From assembly GCA_947593975.1 (NCBI GenBank), contig CANQDW010000017.1, forward strand, positions 1 through 35,918: DNA of 35,918 nt. Reading direction: 5' to 3'. This document shows, piece after piece, positions 26,160 to 34,257 of the stretch (its first letter is position 1; each line of letters begins with the position of its first letter). Under the pieces are notes generated by a model. That model saw nothing but the letters and a program-made list of their open reading frames with translations, had not been told where the DNA came from and searched no databases. A program made the translations under genes and the position numbers. This stretch comes from an uncultured Lachnospiraceae bacterium. GTDB lineage: Bacteria; Bacillota; Clostridia; Lachnospirales; Lachnospiraceae.

Positions 26160-26211
26160 AACTTTATGTGCGTATTTTTTTAATTATTTTTTATTTGGAA
26201 AGGATATTACT

Positions 26212-27822
26212 ATGATTCAGGCAAGCAACGTTACTTTACGTTTTGGCAAAAAACCATTATTTGAAGAAGTTAATATAAAATTCACAGAGGGCAACTGCTA
26301 CGGGCTTATCGGCGCAAACGGAGCCGGAAAGTCCACATTTTTAAAAATCCTTGCCGGTGAACTTGAGCCCAACAAAGGCGAGATTACCGTAACACCCGGA
26401 CAGAGGATTTCCGTACTTGAGCAGGACCATTTCAAATATGACGAATATCCCGTACTCGATACAGTTATTATGGGAAACGCCCGTCTGTATGAGATCATGA
26501 AAGAAAAAGAGGCAATATACGCAAAAGAAGATTTTTCCGATGAGGACGGAATACGGGCAAGCGAGCTCGAAGCCGAATTTGCCGGGATGGACGGCTGGGA
26601 AGCCGAATCAAACGCGGCTTCTTTGCTTAACGGACTCGGGATCGATACCGAATTCCACTACAAATATATGAACGAGCTCGAAGCGGCGCTTAAAGTAAAG
26701 GTCCTCCTTGCAAAAGCATTGTTCGGAAACCCTGACATACTGCTTCTCGACGAGCCTACAAACCACCTTGACCTGGACGCCATAAGGTGGCTTGAGGAAT
26801 TTCTGATCAATTTCGACAACACCGTAATAGTCGTATCCCACGACAGATATTTCCTCAATAAAGTATGCACGCATACCGCGGACATCGATTACGCCAAAAT
26901 CGAGCTGTACGCCGGCAATTACGATTTCTGGTATGAGTCAAGCCAGCTTATGATAAAGCAGATGAAGGAAGCCAACAAGAAAAAAGAAGAAAAGATCAAG
27001 GAACTCCAGGAATTCATACAGAGGTTCAGCGCAAACGCCTCCAAATCAAAGCAGGCAACTTCCAGGAAACGCGCCCTTGAAAAGATTGAACTTGATACGA
27101 TACGTCCTTCAAGCAGGAAATATCCGTATATAGATTTCAAGCCAAACCGCGAAATAGGAAACGAAGTCCTTACCGTGGAAAATCTCTGCAAGACGATCGA
27201 CGGGACCGAAGTCTTAAAGGATATCTCGTTCACATGCGGACACGACGACAAAATCGCCTTCGTCGGCAACCAGACGCTTGCGATCACCACGTTATTTAAA
27301 ATACTTGCCGGCGAGCTTGAACCTGACAGCGGTTCATACAAATGGGGAGTAACTACTTCCAATTCATATTTCCCGAAAGATAATACGGAATATTTCAGCA
27401 GGGAAGAAACTATCGTAGACTGGCTTATGCCGTTCTCTCCCGAAAAGGATGCGACTTATGTAAGAGGTTTCCTCGGACGCATGTTATTCTCCGGCGACGA
27501 CGGCTTAAAAAAGGTCAACGTACTTTCAGGAGGGGAACGCGTCCGCGTCATGCTTTCAAAAATGATGATGCTCGGCTCCAACGTACTTATAATGGATGAA
27601 CCTACAAACCACCTCGATATGGAAAGCATAACCGCGCTCAATAACGGGCTTATAAAATTCCCCGGCGTAGTACTCTTTACATCGCAGGACCACCAGTTTA
27701 TCCAGACTATTGCAAACAGGATCATTGAAATAACGCCTAACGGCATGATCGATAAAGTATCCACTTACGATGAATACCTTGACAATGATGAAATGGCAAG
27801 AAAAAGACAGGCTCTGGCTTAA
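26212..27822 (+). CDS. ABC-F family ribosome-associated ATPase (YbiT/YkpA-like)
   Basis: This 536-residue protein has two ATPase domains and no membrane segments, as in ABC-F translation factors. The first domain has Walker A GANGAGKST (34-42) and Walker B LLLDEPTNHLD (177-187). A charged linker with helix-forming KKKEEKIKELQEF follows. The second has signature LSGGERVRV (438-446) and Walker B LIMDEPTNHLD. The signature of domain 1 is degenerate (LEAAL, 156-160), and so is Walker A of domain 2 (VGNQTLAITT, 351-360). These two make one composite site, so one site is canonical and the other probably cannot hydrolyse. The ATG follows GGAAAGGA; the longer upstream frame is not protein-like. Antibiotic resistance is possible but not shown. 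Confidence 0.92.
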   Translation: MIQASNVTLRFGKKPLFEEVNIKFTEGNCYGLIGANGAGKSTFLKILAGELEPNKGEITVTPGQRISVLEQDHFKYDEYPVLDTVIMGNARLYEIMKEKEAIYAKEDFSDEDGIRASELEAEFAGMDGWEAESNAASLLNGLGIDTEFHYKYMNELEAALKVKVLLAKALFGNPDILLLDEPTNHLDLDAIRWLEEFLINFDNTVIVVSHDRYFLNKVCTHTADIDYAKIELYAGNYDFWYESSQLMIKQMKEANKKKEEKIKELQEFIQRFSANASKSKQATSRKRALEKIELDTIRPSSRKYPYIDFKPNREIGNEVLTVENLCKTIDGTEVLKDISFTCGHDDKIAFVGNQTLAITTLFKILAGELEPDSGSYKWGVTTSNSYFPKDNTEYFSREETIVDWLMPFSPEKDATYVRGFLGRMLFSGDDGLKKVNVLSGGERVRVMLSKMMMLGSNVLIMDEPTNHLDMESITALNNGLIKFPGVVLFTSQDHQFIQTIANRIIEITPNGMIDKVSTYDEYLDNDEMARKRQALA

Positions 27823-27838
27823 TTATGAGGCCTGTCTT
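27804..27838 (+). terminator. Weak hairpin at the ABC-F stop
   Basis: AAGACAGGC (27804-27812) pairs with GCCTGTCTT (27830-27838), a 9-bp stem that includes the stop codon in its loop. The following bases are only moderately T-rich (CTTCC), so it is a weak or partial terminator. Confidence 0.35.
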
Positions 27839-27848
27839 CTTCCGGTGC

Positions 27849-27877
27849 TTGACATAAGTAATACGCTATTGTAAAAT
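27849..27877 (+). promoter_or_regulatory. Promoter of the CNNM/CorC-type gene
   Basis: TTGACA (27849-27854), a 17-base spacer and TAAAAT (27872-27877) form a near-consensus promoter about 45 bases before the TTG start at 27924. Confidence 0.75.
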
Positions 27878-27923
27878 AGTGATTATCAATTTAAAATTAT
27901 AATGATATTGGAGATGATAATTT

Positions 27924-29234
27924 TTGGATCCCAGTGACGTCGCGACGATTATACTGCTTTTTGTACTATTGATCTTATCTGCATTTTTTTCTTCGGCAGA
28001 AACTGCCCTTACGACTGTAGGACGCATGAAGATAAGAAGCCTTGCTGAGGAGGGCAACAAACGCGCCGCTACCGTAAACAGGCTTATAACCAATCCTACC
28101 AAGATGCTGAGCGCGATTCTTATCTGCAACAATGTAGTCAATCTGTCCGCATCCTCATTATCCACATCTTTTGCATATAAAATATGTGAAAATAAACTCG
28201 GAATGGCGCACAATACAAGTTTAGCCGCCGGCATTGCCACAGGCATAATCACTATACTTGTACTTATTTTCGGTGAGATAACCCCAAAATCACTCGCTAC
28301 GGTATATGCCGAAAAATGCGCTCTCATTTACTGCAATATAATATATTTCATCACGCAGCTTCTGACGCCTTTCGTATTTATAGTAAATACGATATCTAGG
28401 GGCATACTTAAGATATTTAAGCTGGATTTGTCAATACGCCCTGCTGCCATGACTGAAGATGAACTTATGACGATATTCGACGTCAGCCACGAAGAGGGCG
28501 TTATTGAAACAGAAGAACATGAAATGATAACTAACATTGTTGAATTTGGCGATTCTCTCGTCAAGGACGTCATGGTGCCCCGTATGGATGTTGACCTTGT
28601 ATCATCGGACTTAAATTACGAAGAACTCCTTGAGGTATTCGGAAGCCACAAGTTCTCACGTATGCCCGTATACAGCGAACGCGTGGACAACATCGTCGGC
28701 ACTATCAATCTTAAGGATCTGTTTTTCTTCCATGGCTCTACCGATACATTTAATATAATGGATCTTGTGCGCGAACCTTATATCACTTACGAATACAAAA
28801 AAACCTCGGAACTTTTCGTCGATATGCGCAAAGACTATATATCAATGGCTATCGTTATGGACGAATACGGCGGCTTCGTGGGCATAATCACGCTTGAAGA
28901 CCTTCTTGAGGAAATAGTCGGCGAAATACGCGACGAATATGACGTGGGCGAAGAAGATTCCATTAAGCGTATTAACGATAACGAATATATAGTCAACGGC
29001 GTTACTAACCTTAACGATATAAACGATGAACTTGATATCAATATTGAAACCAACGATTACGATTCCATAGGCGGACATGTTATCAACCTTCTTTCGGATT
29101 TTCCAAAAGGCGGTGAAACAGCCGAGGACGATTTTGCTTTCTACACGGTGCTTGAAGTAGATAACAGGAGCATCGATAAGATCCATATACGCCTAAAGCC
29201 TCAGCCGCGCAGTTCCAAAGATGCCGAGGAGTAA
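27924..29234 (+). CDS. CNNM/CorC (hemolysin C) family membrane protein with CBS pair
   Basis: This 436-residue protein has an N-terminal DUF21/CNNM membrane domain (about 1-190, beginning FFSSAETALTTVGR), a tandem CBS pair (about 205-330, with VMVPRMDVDLV and GGFVGIITLEDLLEEIVGEI) and a C-terminal CorC/HlyC domain (about 350-430). Relatives are Mg2+ or divalent-cation efflux proteins, some regulated by nucleotide binding to CBS. The name hemolysin is historical. Start is TTG at 27924 after GGAGA; no ATG fits. Its last 34 bases overlap the end of the convergent gene at 29201-30022. Confidence 0.92.
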   Translation: MDPSDVATIILLFVLLILSAFFSSAETALTTVGRMKIRSLAEEGNKRAATVNRLITNPTKMLSAILICNNVVNLSASSLSTSFAYKICENKLGMAHNTSLAAGIATGIITILVLIFGEITPKSLATVYAEKCALIYCNIIYFITQLLTPFVFIVNTISRGILKIFKLDLSIRPAAMTEDELMTIFDVSHEEGVIETEEHEMITNIVEFGDSLVKDVMVPRMDVDLVSSDLNYEELLEVFGSHKFSRMPVYSERVDNIVGTINLKDLFFFHGSTDTFNIMDLVREPYITYEYKKTSELFVDMRKDYISMAIVMDEYGGFVGIITLEDLLEEIVGEIRDEYDVGEEDSIKRINDNEYIVNGVTNLNDINDELDINIETNDYDSIGGHVINLLSDFPKGGETAEDDFAFYTVLEVDNRSIDKIHIRLKPQPRSSKDAEE

Positions 29235-30022
29235 GACATCACAGCATTGTACGCCTCGTTTAACGCCCTTATAAATTCTCTGTTGTTAATAGAAGGTTCC
29301 AGATAATTGCGTCCTATAAAATTCGTAATGCTGCCGTCGGATTCGGCTTCCGCCGCTTCCATGCAGAATGGTATTGCAAATATCCTGCCGTCGGCTATCT
29401 GGTACTTTCTTTTTATTTCTTTTATCGTGTTATTACCGCACGCATGGTAATTGCCGAGTAAAAATATCGATTTATCCCTAAGCAGCGAAAAGTTGTTGAA
29501 GAAATGATTTAATACGTTATCATTCTGGTTAAGGTTTACCACTACAAGGTCTGCTTTTTCAATGATCGCTTTTGTAGAAAGGCTTTCCGACGCAAACGTA
29601 TCAATATATACCGTATCAAAACACTTTTCCAGACCCGCAAACAGATTAGACAGATTTTTCCCAAACTGATAATCCAAAAGATCACGGTTTTTAAGATAAC
29701 CATGAGGCAGATAAAACAATCTGTTATGTACAAATCCCACAGCGCACTGCCGTATCCATCTTTCTTCCACGCCGGCAGGCGCGTTATCCATTTTTCGCAA
29801 AAGATTCTCAAGCCCATATTCATTGTAGCCATACGTATATTCTTTTACAAAGTAGGGCGAGCCCCTTTTTACCAGACAAGTTTCTATACTTGTCAGATGA
29901 TCATGGTTTTCCATAAGCACGACCCTCTTCTTATCAAACATCGCCTGAACCGCAGCCATGCATATAAGATGAAGCGTGGTTCCGCACTGGCCGCGCACAT
30001 TGCTCCAAAATGCTATTTTCAA
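29201..30022 (-). CDS. Orphan MinD/CpaE(TadZ)-like protein with degenerate P-loop
   Basis: This 273-residue protein has the layout of MinD/ParA-type P-loop proteins: an N-terminal strand MKIAFWSN followed by RGQCGTT, then a mid-protein FDTVYIDTFA and LVVVNLNQND. The loop corresponds to KGGxGKTT, but both lysines are missing (RGQCGTT), so normal ATP hydrolysis is doubtful. Closest fit is CpaE/TadZ of type IVc pili, but no pilus genes are near. Start is TTG at 30022 behind a strong AAAGGAGG site. The 3' end overlaps the convergent CNNM gene by 34 bases. Function is unknown; polar localisation or cell-surface assembly would be guesses. Confidence 0.75.
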   Translation of the reverse strand: MKIAFWSNVRGQCGTTLHLICMAAVQAMFDKKRVVLMENHDHLTSIETCLVKRGSPYFVKEYTYGYNEYGLENLLRKMDNAPAGVEERWIRQCAVGFVHNRLFYLPHGYLKNRDLLDYQFGKNLSNLFAGLEKCFDTVYIDTFASESLSTKAIIEKADLVVVNLNQNDNVLNHFFNNFSLLRDKSIFLLGNYHACGNNTIKEIKRKYQIADGRIFAIPFCMEAAEAESDGSITNFIGRNYLEPSINNREFIRALNEAYNAVMSYSSASLELRG

Positions 30023-30140
30023 TAATAACGAACCTCCTTTTTGATTGATTCTTCACAGACTGTAAAATAATTGATATGTCAGATATTACCTGATTTAATT
30101 AAATAGTTTATATAGAAATTTGTAGAATAAAATAATTATA

Positions 30141-30177
30141 GCGGAATAAATTGTATTTGTAAATACAATTTATCCGC
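30141..30177 (-). terminator. Strong hairpin downstream of pyrE
   Basis: GCGGA and TAAATTGTATT pair with AATACAATTTATCCGC, a 16-bp stem with one bulged A and a 4-base loop. Leftward it is followed by AT-rich DNA (TATAATTATTTT), a weak T-run. It lies about 83 bases past pyrE and probably ends that transcript. The rest of 30023-30260 shows nothing else clear. Confidence 0.5.
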
Positions 30178-30260
30178 CTGATCTTAATTTCGTTCTTTTG
30201 CACAAATCCGTATGCAAAAATTTATAACATTATATCATTTCTCTTTGGAATAAGCCCGGC

Positions 30261-30932
30261 TTATATCCCATATTTTTCATAATATGCATCAATAGATTCC
30301 TTTATCTTATCGTCAATGATCACCTGTCCCTTATACGGCTTATTGTATAAGTGCTCTATAACTTCTTGCATTGTTACTATTGCGGTTGTCTTAATGCCGT
30401 ACTCCTGTCCTATCTCTTCAAGCGCTCCGATATCGCCCGTGCCGCGCTCCATGCGGTTTACAGACACGATAAGCCCGCTTACGTTCTTTACACCGAGCCC
30501 GTTTAATATAGGCATTGTCTCACGTATTGACTTGCCCGATGTCGTAACATCTTCTATCATAAGTACCCTGCTGTTTTCATTTAAAGGCGTTCCAAGCAGT
30601 ATCCCCACGTCGCCGTGGTCTTTTTCCTCTTTCCTGTTGGAACAGTAGCCTATGCTTACGCCATACAGTTCATTTAACGCCATAGCCGCCGCAACGCTAA
30701 GCGGTATTCCCTTGTATGCGGGTCCGAACAAGACATCAAAATCCAAACCGAAAGTTTCTTTTATTGCCTTTCCGTAATAAAAACCAAGTTTCCTTAACTG
30801 GTCTCCCGTACGATAAAATCCCGTATTAATGAAAAACGGCGTGTTCCTTCCGCTTTTTGTAACAAAATCTCCAAACCTGAGCACCTGGCAGTCTACCATA
30901 AACTCAATAAATTCCTGTTTATACTGTTCCAT
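30261..30932 (-). CDS. pyrE: Orotate phosphoribosyltransferase
   Basis: This 223-residue enzyme joins orotate and PRPP to form OMP in UMP synthesis. The PRPP-binding motif is VLMIEDVTTSGKS (123-135). The mobile catalytic loop is RKEEKDHG (100-107), and GPAYKGIPL (70-78) binds the sugar-phosphate region. Length is normal. It lies 32 bases after the permease-GH5 fusion gene on the same strand, with a weak AGGAAGG site. No other pyrimidine genes are near, so pyrE may be read with the ABC/GH5 operon or from a promoter within it. Confidence 0.96.
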   Translation of the reverse strand: MEQYKQEFIEFMVDCQVLRFGDFVTKSGRNTPFFINTGFYRTGDQLRKLGFYYGKAIKETFGLDFDVLFGPAYKGIPLSVAAAMALNELYGVSIGYCSNRKEEKDHGDVGILLGTPLNENSRVLMIEDVTTSGKSIRETMPILNGLGVKNVSGLIVSVNRMERGTGDIGALEEIGQEYGIKTTAIVTMQEVIEHLYNKPYKGQVIIDDKIKESIDAYYEKYGI

Positions 30933-30964
30933 CTTTATCCGTAAACCTTCCTTTCTTCCTTCAT

Positions 30965-33256
30965 CTATTCTTTCGTCTTTGCGCTTTTTCTTATCATATT
31001 ATACAGCCATTTACCCGAGTCGGTCAACTCGCTCTTATTAAAGCCCGAAGTCTTTATGCAGCTGCTTTTTATTATTGCGGATGTTTCGTTCTTATTTGAC
31101 AGGTTCCATGCGACACAGCTGATTTTATACTTATCCAGCAGATCGATCCATTTGCCCGCCTGCGCTTTATCTATGGCTCCGTTTCCGCTTGCGTCGCATA
31201 TACCGTACTCGGAGACGAATACCGCAAGTCCGTCCGATACGGCTGAAACCAGCTTATCCCTTAAGAAATCCGTATGGGAAGCGGCGTAGAAATGAAGCGC
31301 GTACATTATATTCTTATATCCTTTGATCGGACTTTTCGCTGCTATGTCAACATCCTGCGACCACGTAGGCGTACCGACGATTATGACCGCCTTCTTATCG
31401 TTTTTTCGTATTGTTTTTATAACCGAAGATGCGTATTTTTTAATATGCGCCCAATCGGTCCCGCCATTTGGCTCGTTACATATTTCATATATCACATTAT
31501 TGTACTTTTTATACTTTTTTGACATCTCCTTAAAGAACTTTAAAGCCTCGGATTTATTCTTATCGGGATTACCGTCGCTTAAGATATGCCAGTCAATTAT
31601 CACGTACATATCATTTGCCGCGGCATATCTCACTCCTTTGTCGATCAGCGCTTTAAGTTCTTTTTTATTGCTTTCCCCGCCGACGCAGTATCCGTTATAT
31701 TCCTCAGTATACATCGCAAGCCTTATGCAGTTTACTCCCCATTTATTTCTGAGTTCCTTAAAACATTCATTATTAACATAATCGGGGTACCATGAAAGGC
31801 CATGCGTGCTTATGCCTTTTAACTGGACCGGTTTTTTGTTTTTATCGGTAAGATTAGCGCCGCTCACTTTAAGCCGTCCTGATACAGACGGATATGCAAG
31901 ATCCTTATTGTTTATTTTAATCCCCGCCTTTACTTCTGTCCCGCCTGCCTGCAGGCATCCTAACAATGTCAGGCCGGCAAGCGCCACGCAGGACATTCTT
32001 TTAACCGCTTTAAAAATATCTTTTGGTTTTGACGAATTGCCGTAGATCAAAACTCCTATGCGGTATATTTTAGCCGCCAAAACCCCGGTTCCGATAACCG
32101 AAGCGACTAAGACCGCGATCGATATAAATATTTCATAAGCCGGCACGCTGCTCATCGCAATGCGCGTAAACATCGCCATAGGTGAAGTAAAAGGTATATA
32201 AGAACACACCAGCATAAAAATGTTGTCTACGGTATCGCTCGCCATTGAATACATCACTACCATGAACGCGATTATAAAAAGGAGCGTCACCGGCATCACG
32301 GACGTATTGATATCTTCAAGCCTTGACGCCGTAGAACCTATCGCGCCGTATAAAAACGCATATATTAAGAATCCTAATATAAAGAATACCAGCATATATA
32401 TAAATAATGAAAGCGGCATGTCAAATATCGAAACCACTATCGGATTATCCATCCAGTATGATCTGTTGAAATTGAAAAACAAAAATGCGCTCCCGAATAC
32501 GCACAAAAGCTGTATAAATCCCGCAGCGCATGAAGAAAGCACCTTGCCAAACATCATGCTTACGGGTTTTGCGCTCGTAACGAGAAGTTCCATCGCCCTG
32601 GAGCTTTTTTCTGAGGCGACATTGGTTGCGACCATCTGTCCGTACAGAAGTATTACCATATACAATGCAATTACCATTATATACGTATAAAAATAATTCT
32701 TTATCGTATCTTTGCCAAAGGATATCTCTTCATGCTCAACCTGCGCCGAAAGCAGAGCCTGCGCCTGTTCGCCCTGTATTCCCGCTTTCTGCATTTCTTT
32801 CATTTGATATATGTTTTTAAGGATTTCATCAGCAGCATCCGTATTGTCATCGTACATCGAAAGATTATTTACATAATATTTGTACGAAAGAAGCCCGTCC
32901 AATACAAACGCGCATTTTGCCTCCCCGGATACAAGTCTGTCTTCTATTTCGTCAGCGCCTTCTTTAAAAACATTTACTTCATAATCAAAAAACGCTTTTG
33001 AAAATGCTTCGCTTACAGCCTTTTCATCTTCGCTGTCACATACGATAAGCATCACCGGCAGATCCTCGTCATCATAAACGGCAGGATTTTCGGCAGTATC
33101 TTTTTGTGTGTCCGTATCCGCGCCGGAAAGTATGCGCGGCATAAACATCAATACGGCAATGAGCGCGACCAAAAATACCGTCACGCCTATAAATATTTTA
33201 TTTGTAATATAATTTTTAATCTCAAACCTGAATATCTTTCCAAACTGTTTCATCAT
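30965..33256 (-). CDS. ABC-2 permease fused to a GH5 endoglucanase-like domain
   Basis: One uninterrupted frame of 763 residues joins two unlike modules. Residues 1-420 are a NatB/YhaP-type ABC-2 permease: TM1 (about 20-40), a large extracellular segment, five more helices (about 190-400) and the usual IYRIGVLIYGN end. A hydrophobic stretch with a lipobox-like LTLLGC (Cys434) follows, then a GH5 domain (about 445-755). It has ISTHGLSWY, DWH, the acid/base Glu595 in YEICNEPNG and the nucleophile Glu683 in FVSEYG, so the enzyme looks active. The extra helix would place GH5 outside the cell. Start is ATG at 33256 (or 33253) after AGGAGGGG. An internal ATG at the junction has no ribosome site. 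It pairs with the upstream ATPase gene, 13 bases away. Confidence 0.88.
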   Translation of the reverse strand: MMKQFGKIFRFEIKNYITNKIFIGVTVFLVALIAVLMFMPRILSGADTDTQKDTAENPAVYDDEDLPVMLIVCDSEDEKAVSEAFSKAFFDYEVNVFKEGADEIEDRLVSGEAKCAFVLDGLLSYKYYVNNLSMYDDNTDAADEILKNIYQMKEMQKAGIQGEQAQALLSAQVEHEEISFGKDTIKNYFYTYIMVIALYMVILLYGQMVATNVASEKSSRAMELLVTSAKPVSMMFGKVLSSCAAGFIQLLCVFGSAFLFFNFNRSYWMDNPIVVSIFDMPLSLFIYMLVFFILGFLIYAFLYGAIGSTASRLEDINTSVMPVTLLFIIAFMVVMYSMASDTVDNIFMLVCSYIPFTSPMAMFTRIAMSSVPAYEIFISIAVLVASVIGTGVLAAKIYRIGVLIYGNSSKPKDIFKAVKRMSCVALAGLTLLGCLQAGGTEVKAGIKINNKDLAYPSVSGRLKVSGANLTDKNKKPVQLKGISTHGLSWYPDYVNNECFKELRNKWGVNCIRLAMYTEEYNGYCVGGESNKKELKALIDKGVRYAAANDMYVIIDWHILSDGNPDKNKSEALKFFKEMSKKYKKYNNVIYEICNEPNGGTDWAHIKKYASSVIKTIRKNDKKAVIIVGTPTWSQDVDIAAKSPIKGYKNIMYALHFYAASHTDFLRDKLVSAVSDGLAVFVSEYGICDASGNGAIDKAQAGKWIDLLDKYKISCVAWNLSNKNETSAIIKSSCIKTSGFNKSELTDSGKWLYNMIRKSAKTKE

Positions 33257-33269
33257 CTCACCCCTCCTG

Positions 33270-34154
33270 TCATTCACCGGCATATTCGACAAATATATCG
33301 TTAAGCGACGGTTCAAATACTTTTATCTCATCTACATCATAATTTTGCGCAAGCCTTCTCATTACATCATGTTTTTCATCCGGCGATTCCATAGTGATCA
33401 TTATCCCGCCGTCGTCTGTCTCTGCAACCGATTGGCCAAATGCTTCCTTTATCTCATCAGGTTTTTCCGAACGTACGACAAGCCGGTTGCGCGGATACGA
33501 TCTCTTAATATCGTGAAGTTCGCCCGATATAGCGATCTCTCCTTTATTTATAATGGCGATACTATCGCAGAATTCTTCTATATAGTTCATCTGGTGGCTT
33601 GAAAACAGTACGATCTTGCCTTTATTTATCTCTTCTTTTACTATATCCTTTAAAAGCATCGCATTAACGGGATCGAGTCCTGAAAAAGGCTCGTCCAGTA
33701 TGATTATCTGAGGATCGTGGGCAAGCGCGGTAACAAGCTGGATCTTCTGCTGATTGCCTTTGGAAAGCGTATCAAGACGCTTATTCCGGTATTGTGACAT
33801 CTCGATCCTGTCCAGCCAGTAATCTACGGCTTTTACCGCTTCGCTGCGCTTTATCCCCTTAAGCTCCGTAAAATATACAAGCTGGTCAATGATCTTCTTT
33901 TTCGGATAAAGCCCTCTTTCCTCCGGAAGATATCCGAACTGCACTTTCTTATAATCAATCGGTTCGCCGTCAAAAAGGATCTCCCCGCCATTTGCCGAAA
34001 ATACATCCATAAGTATCCTTATAGTCGTAGTTTTTCCGGCGCCGTTCCTTCCCAGCAGACCGAACGCTTTCCCGCCCTCGGCAGCAAAGGATATGCCTTT
34101 AAGGACTTTATTATCCCCGAAACTTTTCTCAATGTTTCTCAATTCAATAAACAT
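33270..34154 (-). CDS. NatA-like ABC transporter ATP-binding protein
   Basis: This 294-residue ATPase is the partner of the ABC-2 permease module downstream. Walker A is GRNGAGKT (35-42), the Q-loop region is YLPEERGLYPK (75-85), the signature is LSKGNQQK (130-137) and Walker B ends ILDEP (152-156). The LPEERGLYPK form is typical of NatA-type Na+ or drug exporters. A C-terminal regulatory extension of about 70 residues follows the ATPase core. I chose ATG at 34154 after GGGAGGAG; the frame continues to 34196 without a site. It has its own promoter at 34187-34215. The substrate is unknown. Confidence 0.93.
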   Translation of the reverse strand: MFIELRNIEKSFGDNKVLKGISFAAEGGKAFGLLGRNGAGKTTTIRILMDVFSANGGEILFDGEPIDYKKVQFGYLPEERGLYPKKKIIDQLVYFTELKGIKRSEAVKAVDYWLDRIEMSQYRNKRLDTLSKGNQQKIQLVTALAHDPQIIILDEPFSGLDPVNAMLLKDIVKEEINKGKIVLFSSHQMNYIEEFCDSIAIINKGEIAISGELHDIKRSYPRNRLVVRSEKPDEIKEAFGQSVAETDDGGIMITMESPDEKHDVMRRLAQNYDVDEIKVFEPSLNDIFVEYAGE

Positions 34155-34186
34155 GATCTTACTCCTCCCGTTTAACTTCAACTGCC

Positions 34187-34215
34187 ATTCTACCATACAA
34201 TAACTTATTAGGCAA
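34187..34215 (-). promoter_or_regulatory. Promoter of the ABC/GH5 operon
   Basis: On the minus strand TTGCCT (34210-34215), a 17-base spacer and TAGAAT (34187-34192) with an upstream TG make an extended -10 promoter about 33 bases before the ATPase ATG. It would drive the ATPase, the fusion gene and possibly pyrE. Confidence 0.65.
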
Positions 34216-34233
34216 AATATTTAATATAATATT

Positions 34234-34251
34234 ACCCGGTTTCTTCCGGAT
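34234..34251 (-). terminator. Short hairpin after the AraC-family gene
   Basis: ACCCGG (34234-34239) pairs with CCGGAT (34246-34251), a 6-bp stem with one G-T pair and a 6-base loop, just past the regulator stop. Leftward it is followed by AATATTATATT, a poor T-run. It is at most a weak terminator. Confidence 0.35.
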
Positions 34252-34257
34252 TATAAC

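Noticed and set aside
25930-26211. N-terminal extension of the ABC-F gene
   Set aside because: The extra codons are antisense to the neighbouring gene and intergenic; ATG 26212 has GGAAAGGA and starts the conserved family N-terminus.
31955-32010. Permease-GH5 junction as two overlapping genes
   Set aside because: The frame is continuous and the only ATG at the junction has no Shine-Dalgarno; a true fusion is the simpler reading, although sequence error cannot be excluded without reads.
33270-34154. Possible BceA ATPase for the Bce-type kinase
   Set aside because: Its Q-loop region and partner ABC-2 permease are NatAB-type.
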